This document shows, piece after piece, positions 25,340 through 33,756 of a stretch of DNA of 64,000 nucleotides (the first letter of the stretch is position 1; the number at the start of each line of letters is the position of its first letter). Source of the stretch: Rhodovulum sulfidophilum (GTDB lineage: Bacteria > Pseudomonadota > Alphaproteobacteria > Rhodobacterales > Rhodobacteraceae); contig QFPW01000012.1 in the NCBI GenBank assembly GCA_003241785.1, positions 103,957 through 167,956 of the forward strand, read 5' to 3'. The position numbers and the translations under genes are program-made. The notes beneath the pieces are model-generated. The model searched no databases, was not told the origin of the DNA, and saw only the letters and a program-made list of their open reading frames with translations.

Positions 25340-28300
25340 ATGACGCGGACGGACACGAAATTCGGGCTCTACGACGCCGCGCTGGAGAAAAGCAGCTGCG
25401 GCGTCGGCTTCCTGACGCGCAAGGACGGGCTGCAGACGCATGACGTCCTCCTGAAGGGGCACGAGGCGCTCTGCGCCGTGCCGCATCGCGGCGGCATGTC
25501 CTCGGAGGGCGTCGGCGACGGCGCCGGCGTCTCGGTCGACCTCTCGCTCGGCTTCTTCTCCGAGCTGACCGGCGAGACGCTGGAGCCGGGCGGCTTCGGC
25601 GTCGGCAATTTTTTCATGCCGAGCGACCCCGCCGCCGATCCCGAGGCGATCCGCATCATCGAGGCCGCGCTCGACGAGCAGGGGCTCGCCGTCATCGCGC
25701 GGCGCGACGTGCCGGTCGACGAGAGCGTGCTGCGCCCCGCCGCCGTCCGCTACCAGCTGCCGATCCGGCAATGGATCTTCCGCGCGCCCGAGGGCGTGCG
25801 CGGGGCCGCGCTCGATCTCCGGGTGCACCAGGCGCTGCTTGCGATCGAGGCCGAGGCCTATACCCGCGACGCGCTCGCCGGGCTCTATCCGCTGTCGCTC
25901 TCGGCGCGGACCCAGGTCTTCAAGGGCCGGCTCAATTCGAACGAGATCGTGCCCTATTTCCGCGACCTGACCGATGCGCGCCACGCGGTGCATACGATGT
26001 ATTTCCACACGCGGTTCTCGACCAATACCGACCCGCATCCGACCATGGCGCAGCCGTTCCGGCTGATGGCGCATAACGGCGAGCTCAACACCGACAAGAA
26101 GAACCGGCTCTCGGAGGCCGCGATCGCCAAGGCGAAGAACCGCGCCATCATAAGGCCGCGCGGCCAGTCGGACAGCTGCCGGCTCGACCAGACGCTCGAG
26201 GCGCGGGTGGTCGAGGACGGCGTCGATCTCGTCACCGCCGTGGTCTCGATGATGCCGCCGGCCTGGGAGAACGACGACACGCTGGCCCCCCGGGTGCGGG
26301 CGATGCTCGAATATTTCTCGCTCTACGAGGAGAAGAACGACGGCCCCGCCGCGCTGATCTTCGGCGACGGCACGATCATCGGCGCCCGGCTCGACCGGCT
26401 CGGGCTGCGCCCGCTCCGCACCGTCGAGACCGAGGAATATCTCGCGGTGATGTCGGAGGCGGGGCAGATCGACTTCCCGCCCGAGAGCGTGCTGCGTCGG
26501 GGCCGGATCGAGGCGGGCGGCATGCTCTTCTACGACCACGCGACCGATCGCGCCTATGGCACGGTCGAGGCGCTGGAGATGCTCGCCGAGCGGCGGGACT
26601 ATCCCGCGCTGCTCGAGGGCGCGCGGGTGCGGCTCGACGACCTGCCCGACATCCCGGCCGAGAAGCAGGGCTCGCCGCTGCGCTATTCGGGCGATCTCGA
26701 GCGCCACGCCCGCTACGTCGCCTATTCGCACAACCAGGAGAGCTTCCGGTTCATGATGGATCCGATGCTCGCGACCGGGGCCGAGCGGATCTCGGCCATG
26801 GGCTATGGCAATGCGATCAACGCGCTCTCCGACAACGAGGGCGGCGTCGCCAAGTATTTCTCCCAGCGCTTCGCCCAGGTGACGAACCCGCCGCTCGATT
26901 CGATCCGCGAGGCGGACGGGATGACCCTGCGCGTGGCGCTCGGCGCGCGGCCCAACATCGGCGCGCAGGCGGCGCGGCAGATCGTGGTGAATTCGCCGAT
27001 CCTGACCCATCTCGAGATGCTGAAGATCCGCGAGCAGACCGAGACGCCGGTGCGCCGGTTCGAGATGCTCTACGAGCCGGTCTTCGACGACCCGGAGGCG
27101 AACGAGGCGGCGCTGATCGGCGCGATCGACGCGCTCGCGGCGCAGGTCACCGATTTCGCCGCGCGCCAGGGCGGGATCGCGGTCATCACCGACCGGCACG
27201 TCTCGCGCGCCCGCGCGGCGCTGCCGACGACGCTCGTGGTCTCGGCCGTGAACCAGGCGCTGATCGCGGCCGGGATGCGGCTGCGGGTCTCGCTCATCAT
27301 CGAGAGCGGCCAGATCTCGTCCTCGCATCACATCGCCTGCGCGCTCGGCTTCGGCGCGGCGGCGGTCTATCCGCTCGGCGTGCAGTTCCGCGCCGAGGAG
27401 AAGTTCGGCGCCGAGGCGGACAAGGCGTTCAAGCGCTTCGCCAAGGCCTCGGAAAAGTCGCTGATGAAGACGATGGGCAAGGTCGGGCTCTGCACCGTCG
27501 AGAGCTATTCGGGCGGCGAATTCTTCGAGCCGAACTTCCTCGACACCAACGACCCGGTGCTGCGGCGCTATTTCCCCGACGTCCGCTCGGCGGTCGGCGG
27601 CGCCAATTTCGCGGTGATCGCCCAGGCCTCGGCCGACTGGCACCGCCGCGCGCTGAGCGTGACGCGCGAGGAGGAGGTGCCGATGCTCGGCCTCTTCAAG
27701 GAGCGGGCCGAGGGCGCGGGCCACAGCTACGGCACCACCGCGGTGCGCGGCTTCGTCGACATGACCGAGGAGGGGATCGTCTTCCCGACGGCGGACGAGG
27801 AGATCGACCCCTTGCGCCTCCTGACGCTCGGCCGGCTCGGGGACGCGTTCGGGATCACCGACGCGGGCTATTCGCAGACCAGCTTCGACCGGCTGACGCC
27901 CGAGGCGATCGACGGTTTCGCGATCACGCCCGGCTATCGCGCCTTCGCCCGGATGATGGTCGAGGAGCGCGCGCAACGCCCGGCGGCCCTGCGCGACGTG
28001 CTGGCCTTCCCGGCCGATGTGAGCTTCCTCGCCGCGGCGGACGAGTTCCGGCGCGAGCTCGGCCGGTTCGATCCGCGCGGCAACGACGGCTTCATGGTGC
28101 GCGGCCTCGTCTGCGCGCCGTTCGAGGCGGATCACTTCCGGCTGCGGCTGACCGGCGAGGGCGCGCGCGACATCGCCCGGCTCGACGCGCTCGGCCAGGC
28201 GCTGGTCGATCTCTTCGACGGCGCGATCACCGGGCACTGGCTGCAGGCGGGCGCGCTGATCGTCCAGGCGACCGGGGCGGCGCGCGACTGGCTGTCGCGG

Positions 28301-30805
28301 CTGCGCGCGGCGCCCGAGGCGATCGCGCTCGACGCCGTGCAGCCCGCGCACGAGATCACGCCGACGCTCGCCTCTGGGGCGATGTCGCACGGCGCCCTGG
28401 TCGCGACCGCGCACGAGGCGGTGGCGCATGGCACCAACATGGCCGGCGGCATGTCGAACTGCGGCGAGGGCGGCGAGCACCTGACGCGCTCCGGCACGAT
28501 CCGGGGCTCGAAGATCAAGCAGTTCGCCTCGGGCCGGTTCGGCGTCTGGGCGGGCTATCTCGCGGATCCGATGCTCGAGGAGATCGAGATCAAGATCGGC
28601 CAGGGCGCGAAGCCGGGCGAGGGCGGCCAGCTGCCCGCGGCCAAGGTGACGGTCGAGATCGCCGCCGCCCGCGGCGGCACGCCGGGGGTGGAGCTGGTCT
28701 CGCCACCGCCGCACCACGACACCTATTCGATCGAGGACCTCGCGCAGCTGATACACGACGCCAAGGCGGCGCGCTGCCGCGTGGTGGTCAAGCTCGTCTC
28801 TTCCGAGGGGATCGGCACGATCGCGGTCGGCGTCGCCAAGGCGGGCGCCGACGTGATCAACGTCGCGGGCAATACCGGCGGCACCGGCGCGGCCTCGGTC
28901 ACCTCGCTCAAGTACACCGGCCGGGTGGCCGAGATCGGCATCGCGGAGGTGCATCAGGCGCTTTGCGCCAACGGGCTGCGGAGCAAGGTCGTGCTGCGCT
29001 GCTCCGGCGCGCACCAGACCGGCGGCGACGTGGTGAAATCCGCGCTGCTCGGCGGCGACAGCTTCGAATTCGGCACCACCGCGCTCATGATGCTGAAATG
29101 CGTGATGGCGAAGAACTGCAACATCAAATGCCCCGCCGGGCTCACCACCAATCCGGAGGTGTTCGACGGCGATCCGCGGGCGCTGGCGCAGTACCTGCTC
29201 AACATCGCCCATGAGGTGCGCGAGATCCTGGCCGGGCTCGGGCTCAGGTCGCTGCGCGAGGCGCGGGGGCGGTCGGACCTCCTGCACCTGATCCGGCATC
29301 CCGCGGCGGTGGGCCAGCTCGACCTCCGCGCCATGCTGCGCCGGGTCGAGGAGGTCGTCGTCGCGGATCCGGTCTACATGGAACGCGATTTCGCGGTGGA
29401 CGACGCCTTCCTCGAGCTGCTGCGCCCCGCGCTGGTCGAGGGGCGGGCCGAGCATGTCGATCTCGGCGGCGATCTCCACCTCGGCAACCGCGACAAGTCG
29501 GTGGGCGGCCAGCTCGCGGTCGATATCGAGCGGATGCTGAACCACGAGCTCGCCGATGTCGCGCTGCCGATGGCGGTCACCGACGACCGCGGCCGCCGCT
29601 TCCTGCGCCCGGGCTCGGTCCGGATCGCGACCCAGGGCTCGGCCGGGCAGTCCTACGGCGCCTTCTGCAACGACGGCATGGTGATGACCCATACCGGCAC
29701 CTGCAACGACGGCGTCGGCAAGTCGGCCTGCGGCGGCGAGATCGTGATCCGCTCGCCCGGCGGCGGCTCGGACGCGCCGGGCGGCAACGTGCTCATCGGC
29801 AACTTCGCCCTGTTCGGCGCCACCGGCGGCCGCGCCTTCGTCGAGGGCCAGGCCGGCGACCGGTTCGCGGTGCGCAATTCCGGCGCCACGGCGGTGGTCG
29901 AGGGCGTGGGGGATTTCTGCGTCGAATACATGACCAACGGCGCGGTCCTGAACCTCGGCGCCTTCGGCAAGGGCTTCGCCAACGGCATGTCGGGCGGCTT
30001 CGCCTATCAGTACGACCCCTATGGCGAGCTCACCGACCGCGCGAGCCACGATTCCGTGCTGATCCGCCACCTCGCCGACGGCGACGCCGAGGCGGAGATC
30101 CACGCGGCGGCGGTGCGCCAGCTGCTGCTGTGGCACCTTGCCGCGACCGGATCGCGCAAGGCGGAATGGCTGCTCGCGAACTGGGAGGCGGAATCGGGGC
30201 ATTTCGCCTATGCGCTGCCCCGCGCGCTGCTGCTCTACCAGGACGCCGAGGCGATCCGGGCGGCGAAGCCGCGCAAGGACCTGCTCGAGGAACTGGCGAC
30301 CGGGCTCGCGCAGCATCAGGTGCGCAAGCTGAAGCGCGCCTGGCGCGCCGGCGCGCCGGTGCTCGACGGCCGCGCGCCGGGCCGCGACGCGATGACCGAG
30401 GAGGAGACCTTCGAGCTTCTCAACAACTGGACCGTGCTCGACACCGCACAGGAGCTGGCGCGGGCGCGGCTGAAGGCGGGCGGCGCGGAGGATCCGGGCG
30501 TGCGCAAGGCGGCGCGCAACCTGATCCTGACCGAGGATTTCGCGCTGATGGCGCGGCTGCTGCGCCATGCGCGCGAGGCGATCGCGGGCTACTCGGACGA
30601 GGAACTGGCGGTGATGATCTCCGCGAAGCGGATCGGCGACTACAAGGAGGCCCTGGCGCTGCGCAACATTCTCTCGATGGACAGCCCCGGCACCTACGGC
30701 TGGATCCTGCACCACGACCGGCGCAATCGCGCGGCGATCGGGCGGATCCCCTCGTTCGAGGAGCTCTTCGCCCACGAGGCGCTGGCCGAGATGGCGCGGG
30801 GGTGA
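25340..30805 (+). CDS. Glutamate synthase large-subunit-like protein with extra domains
   Basis: This 1,821-aa protein is some 300 residues longer than usual GltB. It has a class II glutamine amidotransferase domain with candidate nucleophile C20 (SSCGVGF) and HRGGMSSEGVGDG. The GltB central domain follows (GALIGAIDALAAQ to VSLIIESGQISSSHHIACALGFGA). Extra sequence lies at about 760-1000, then the FMN/glutamate synthase domain (about 1005-1330) and the GXGXG beta-helix (about 1420-1560). A further C-terminal part of about 260 residues is unassigned. The iron-sulfur cysteines are C1254, C1260 and C1264, spaced X5/X3 where GltB has X5/X4. No gltD adjoins; the next gene is a CysJ-like diflavin reductase that overlaps or nearly abuts it. 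It probably transfers the amide nitrogen of glutamine to an unknown 2-oxo acid, or to 2-oxoglutarate. Confidence 0.85.
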   Translation: MTRTDTKFGLYDAALEKSSCGVGFLTRKDGLQTHDVLLKGHEALCAVPHRGGMSSEGVGDGAGVSVDLSLGFFSELTGETLEPGGFGVGNFFMPSDPAADPEAIRIIEAALDEQGLAVIARRDVPVDESVLRPAAVRYQLPIRQWIFRAPEGVRGAALDLRVHQALLAIEAEAYTRDALAGLYPLSLSARTQVFKGRLNSNEIVPYFRDLTDARHAVHTMYFHTRFSTNTDPHPTMAQPFRLMAHNGELNTDKKNRLSEAAIAKAKNRAIIRPRGQSDSCRLDQTLEARVVEDGVDLVTAVVSMMPPAWENDDTLAPRVRAMLEYFSLYEEKNDGPAALIFGDGTIIGARLDRLGLRPLRTVETEEYLAVMSEAGQIDFPPESVLRRGRIEAGGMLFYDHATDRAYGTVEALEMLAERRDYPALLEGARVRLDDLPDIPAEKQGSPLRYSGDLERHARYVAYSHNQESFRFMMDPMLATGAERISAMGYGNAINALSDNEGGVAKYFSQRFAQVTNPPLDSIREADGMTLRVALGARPNIGAQAARQIVVNSPILTHLEMLKIREQTETPVRRFEMLYEPVFDDPEANEAALIGAIDALAAQVTDFAARQGGIAVITDRHVSRARAALPTTLVVSAVNQALIAAGMRLRVSLIIESGQISSSHHIACALGFGAAAVYPLGVQFRAEEKFGAEADKAFKRFAKASEKSLMKTMGKVGLCTVESYSGGEFFEPNFLDTNDPVLRRYFPDVRSAVGGANFAVIAQASADWHRRALSVTREEEVPMLGLFKERAEGAGHSYGTTAVRGFVDMTEEGIVFPTADEEIDPLRLLTLGRLGDAFGITDAGYSQTSFDRLTPEAIDGFAITPGYRAFARMMVEERAQRPAALRDVLAFPADVSFLAAADEFRRELGRFDPRGNDGFMVRGLVCAPFEADHFRLRLTGEGARDIARLDALGQALVDLFDGAITGHWLQAGALIVQATGAARDWLSRLRAAPEAIALDAVQPAHEITPTLASGAMSHGALVATAHEAVAHGTNMAGGMSNCGEGGEHLTRSGTIRGSKIKQFASGRFGVWAGYLADPMLEEIEIKIGQGAKPGEGGQLPAAKVTVEIAAARGGTPGVELVSPPPHHDTYSIEDLAQLIHDAKAARCRVVVKLVSSEGIGTIAVGVAKAGADVINVAGNTGGTGAASVTSLKYTGRVAEIGIAEVHQALCANGLRSKVVLRCSGAHQTGGDVVKSALLGGDSFEFGTTALMMLKCVMAKNCNIKCPAGLTTNPEVFDGDPRALAQYLLNIAHEVREILAGLGLRSLREARGRSDLLHLIRHPAAVGQLDLRAMLRRVEEVVVADPVYMERDFAVDDAFLELLRPALVEGRAEHVDLGGDLHLGNRDKSVGGQLAVDIERMLNHELADVALPMAVTDDRGRRFLRPGSVRIATQGSAGQSYGAFCNDGMVMTHTGTCNDGVGKSACGGEIVIRSPGGGSDAPGGNVLIGNFALFGATGGRAFVEGQAGDRFAVRNSGATAVVEGVGDFCVEYMTNGAVLNLGAFGKGFANGMSGGFAYQYDPYGELTDRASHDSVLIRHLADGDAEAEIHAAAVRQLLLWHLAATGSRKAEWLLANWEAESGHFAYALPRALLLYQDAEAIRAAKPRKDLLEELATGLAQHQVRKLKRAWRAGAPVLDGRAPGRDAMTEEETFELLNNWTVLDTAQELARARLKAGGAEDPGVRKAARNLILTEDFALMARLLRHAREAIAGYSDEELAVMISAKRIGDYKEALALRNILSMDSPGTYGWILHHDRRNRAAIGRIPSFEELFAHEALAEMARG

Positions 30806-30810
30806 CCGGC

Positions 30811-32541
30811 ATGCGTCCGCCCTACATTCCCGAGGAAGCGCCGTTCTCGGGCGACCAGCGCGCCTGGCTCGCCGGCTTCGTCACCGGGCTGCGCGCCCGC
30901 GCCACGCTCGTCGCCGTTCCGGCCGAGCCCGGGCCGGTCACGGTGCTCAACGTCCTCTACGGCACCCAGACCGGCAACGCCGAGGCCGTGGCCGAGATGG
31001 CCGCGAAGACCGCGCGCGGCATGGGGTTCGACGCCCGGGTGCAGGCGCTCGACGACGTCGAGATGGAGGCGCTCGCCGCGATGCGACGGGTCATCGTCGT
31101 CTGCTCCACCTATGGCGAGGGCGAGATGCCCGACAACGCGCAGCTGTTCTGGGAGGCGCTGTCGTCCACGGCCGCGCCCCGGCTGGAGCAGATGCGCTTC
31201 GGCGTGCTGGCGCTCGGCGATTCCGGCTATGACGGCTATTGCCAGGCCGGCAAGCTCATCGACCTGAGGCTGGAGCAGCTCGGCGCCCAGCGGCTGGCGC
31301 CCCGGGTCGATTGCGACGTCGATTATGAAGACCCCGCCGCCGGCTGGATCGCCGCGACCCTGCCGCTCGCCTCCGAGAAGGGCATCGCCGCGGCGCCCGC
31401 GCCGGTGATCGCCGCCGGGACGGGCAAGAGCGGCTGGAGCCGCAAGAACCCCTATCCGTCGCGGGTCGCGACCAACCGGGTTCTCTCCGGCGAGAGCTCG
31501 GCCAAGGAGATCCGGCATTTCGAGTTCGACCTCGGCGACAGCGGGCTGAGCTACGAGGCGGGCGACGCGCTCGGCGTGGTGCCGCTCAACGATCCCGCGC
31601 TGGTCGAGGCGCTGCTCGAAACGCTCGGCGCCGGGCCGGAAACCGCGATCGCGGGCGACGACCGGCCGCTCGGCACGCTGCTGACCGAGGCCTACGAGAT
31701 CTCGACCCCGTCGAAGGAGCTCATCGCCGCGGTCGAGGCCCGCGCCGGCGACGACGAGCTGACCCGGCTCCTGAAGGCGGGCGAGCGCGAGGCGCTCGAC
31801 GGCTGGCTCTGGGGCCGCGACACGCTCGATCTCGCGCGGATGCTGCCTGGGGGGGCGCTCGACGCCGCGGATTTCGTCGCCCTGCTCAAGCCCTTGCAGC
31901 ACCGGGCCTATTCGATCTCCTCGAGCCCGAAGGCGCATCCGGGCGAGGTGCATCTCACCATCGCCTCGGTGCGCTACGCGAGCCGGGGCCGGGCGCGGGG
32001 CGGGGTCTGCTCGACCTTCCTTGCCGACCGCGCGAACGGCGCGGCGGGGATCTTCGTCTCGCCCAACCGCAACTTCCGCGTGCCGGGCGACGACGCCGCG
32101 CCGATGATCATGGTCGGCCCCGGCACCGGGATCGCGCCGTTCCGGGGCTTCCTCGAGGAGCGCCGGGCGCGCGGCGCCACCGGGCGCAACTGGCTCTTCT
32201 TCGGCGACCAGCACCGGGCCAGCGACTTCATCTACGACGACGAGCTCGGCGAGATGAGCGCCTCGGGCCTCTTGACCCGGCTCGACCTTGCCTTCTCGCG
32301 CGATCAGGACGAGAAGGTCTACGTGCAGACCCGGATGCGCGAGAACGGCAAGGCGCTCTACGCCTGGCTGGAGGAGGGCGGCCATTTCTACGTCTGTGGC
32401 GACGCGACGCGCATGGCGCGCGACGTCGACCAGGCGCTGCACGAGATCATCGCCACCCACGGGGCCATGTCGCCCGAGGCCGCCACCGAACATGTCAACG
32501 GCCTGAAGCGCGAGAAGCGCTACCTGCGCGACGTCTATTGA
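30811..32541 (+). CDS. CysJ-like diflavin (FMN/FAD) reductase
   Basis: This 576-aa protein has the CysJ domain order. A flavodoxin domain (about residues 48-190) carries LNVLYGTQTGNAE and VVCSTYGEGEMPDNA. The FAD-binding part has RAYSISSSP and GVCSTFL, and the NADPH site has MVGPGTGIAPFRGFLEERR and FFGDQHRASDFIY. The C-terminus HVNGLKREKRYLRDVY is that of sulfite reductase flavoproteins. No CysI hemoprotein is in the window. A GTG at 30802 would overlap the previous stop; I took the ATG at 30811. It follows the GltB-like gene directly, so it may be that protein's NADPH electron donor in place of GltD. Confidence 0.85.
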   Translation: MRPPYIPEEAPFSGDQRAWLAGFVTGLRARATLVAVPAEPGPVTVLNVLYGTQTGNAEAVAEMAAKTARGMGFDARVQALDDVEMEALAAMRRVIVVCSTYGEGEMPDNAQLFWEALSSTAAPRLEQMRFGVLALGDSGYDGYCQAGKLIDLRLEQLGAQRLAPRVDCDVDYEDPAAGWIAATLPLASEKGIAAAPAPVIAAGTGKSGWSRKNPYPSRVATNRVLSGESSAKEIRHFEFDLGDSGLSYEAGDALGVVPLNDPALVEALLETLGAGPETAIAGDDRPLGTLLTEAYEISTPSKELIAAVEARAGDDELTRLLKAGEREALDGWLWGRDTLDLARMLPGGALDAADFVALLKPLQHRAYSISSSPKAHPGEVHLTIASVRYASRGRARGGVCSTFLADRANGAAGIFVSPNRNFRVPGDDAAPMIMVGPGTGIAPFRGFLEERRARGATGRNWLFFGDQHRASDFIYDDELGEMSASGLLTRLDLAFSRDQDEKVYVQTRMRENGKALYAWLEEGGHFYVCGDATRMARDVDQALHEIIATHGAMSPEAATEHVNGLKREKRYLRDVY

Positions 32542-32569
32542 GCAGGCAGGCCTCCGATGGAGGCTGAGG

Positions 32570-33607
32570 ATGACGCAATTCCCGGGGCAGGGCATGCCAT
32601 GCCGCCGCGCCCTCCAGGGCTGTCCCGCCGGGGACGCGCCGGCGCCGGATCTCGCGACGCTGGTCGCGACCCGGCCGGACGCGCGGCTGCTCGACGCCGG
32701 GGCCGAGGAGCTCGCGCTGCTGCTGCCGCAATTCGCCCGGGCGACGGCGAGCACCGTCGGGGGCGCGGCGCTCCTGTCCGAGGGCGGCGGCTACGCGCAG
32801 CCGCGCATGGCGGGGGCCCGGCTCGCCTCGCCGGCGGGCCGCGTCGCGCTCAGGCTGTCGGCGGGGCGGGGCGAGCGGCTCGCCTATACCGCCGCCGACC
32901 CGGCGCGGGGAGCGCCCGCGGCGCTGCATCTCTTCGATCCCGCGGGCCGGACCACGCATCGCGCCGAGATCGCGGCGCCCGAGGACCTGCTCCTGCTCGC
33001 CGCGCTGGTCGCGCAGATCCCGACCGGGGCCGGGGAGATCCCGGTAGTACCCGACACCGCGCCGGCCGTGATACCGCACCTGCCGACGATCCGCCACGCG
33101 CGCGCGCACTGGCCGCGCGCCGAGCTCGCGCGGCACATCGACGACCTCGTGCTCGACGGCGGCCGGAGCCGGCGGGCCTGCCTGCCGCATGTCGGACCCG
33201 GCGCCGCGCGCCGGATCGAGCCGCGCGTGCTCGACCATGTGCTCGACCTGCTGGCGCGCCGGCGCTTCACCTTCCGGCGCGCCGTGATCCGGCCGGGCTG
33301 CCTGCAGAGCCACGAGGGCGTGCTCGACTCGCTCTGGCCCGAGGGCGACCTGCTCGTCATGACCTCGGCCCGGGCGACGATGGCGCTCGATCTCGAGCGG
33401 GTCGCGGATGTCTGGGTGACCGCCCTCGGCCCGGCGGGGGGCGAGCGGGCGACCGCGCTCGAGCTCTACGACCACGACGGCGCGGCGATCGCGGCCTTCC
33501 TGCCCGCGACCCGGGGCGAGCTCGGCCACGCCGCCGCCTGGGACGCGCTGCTCGCCTCGCTGCCCGCGCCGCGATCGGCCGCGCGGGCCGGCGCAGGGGG
33601 CCGCTGA
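32570..33607 (+). CDS. HemS/HmuS-like protein
   Basis: This 345-aa protein shows two weak repeats resembling the heme-handling HemS/ChuS family. In the first half, AALHLFDPAGRTTHRAEI resembles the family's LQFFDxxGxAVHKV segment. In the second half, GCLQSHEGVL resembles GCIQIHTGP, and the region to TALELYDHDGAAIAAFLP, WDALLASLP matches the family's C-terminal end. The expected heme-ligand region (TDTHDFF in relatives) is not conserved and reads ARHIDDL. GGAGG precedes the ATG. It is 28 bp after the diflavin reductase gene, so probably in the same operon. Its role there is unclear: heme supply, or use of the reductase for heme cleavage, are possibilities. Confidence 0.55.
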   Translation: MTQFPGQGMPCRRALQGCPAGDAPAPDLATLVATRPDARLLDAGAEELALLLPQFARATASTVGGAALLSEGGGYAQPRMAGARLASPAGRVALRLSAGRGERLAYTAADPARGAPAALHLFDPAGRTTHRAEIAAPEDLLLLAALVAQIPTGAGEIPVVPDTAPAVIPHLPTIRHARAHWPRAELARHIDDLVLDGGRSRRACLPHVGPGAARRIEPRVLDHVLDLLARRRFTFRRAVIRPGCLQSHEGVLDSLWPEGDLLVMTSARATMALDLERVADVWVTALGPAGGERATALELYDHDGAAIAAFLPATRGELGHAAAWDALLASLPAPRSAARAGAGGR

Positions 33608-33756
33608 GGCGGCCGGACCGCGCCGAAACGGCGGCTTCCGGGCGCATTGCCCCTCGTTCTCCCCGGCGGCGGATGCTACCTAGGTGGCATACGCGGCGCC
33701 CGGGGCCAGCTTCGCGAGACGCGGCCGGGGCGAACAAGGGGAAGGAAGCAGGCCAT

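Noticed and set aside
24893..30775. A 1,960-codon open frame on the minus strand opposite the GltB-like gene
   Set aside because: Its translation is low-complexity (rich in R, A, H, D, Q) and mirrors the codon structure of the plus-strand gene. High GC leaves antisense frames open; no family resemblance was seen. The same applies to the other long antisense frames in the window.
25340..32541. N-methylglutamate synthase (mgsABC) or its dehydrogenase partner
   Set aside because: Those genes split the GltB-like domains over three proteins and lie with sarcosine-oxidase-like subunits. Here one full-length GltB-like protein is followed by a CysJ-type reductase.
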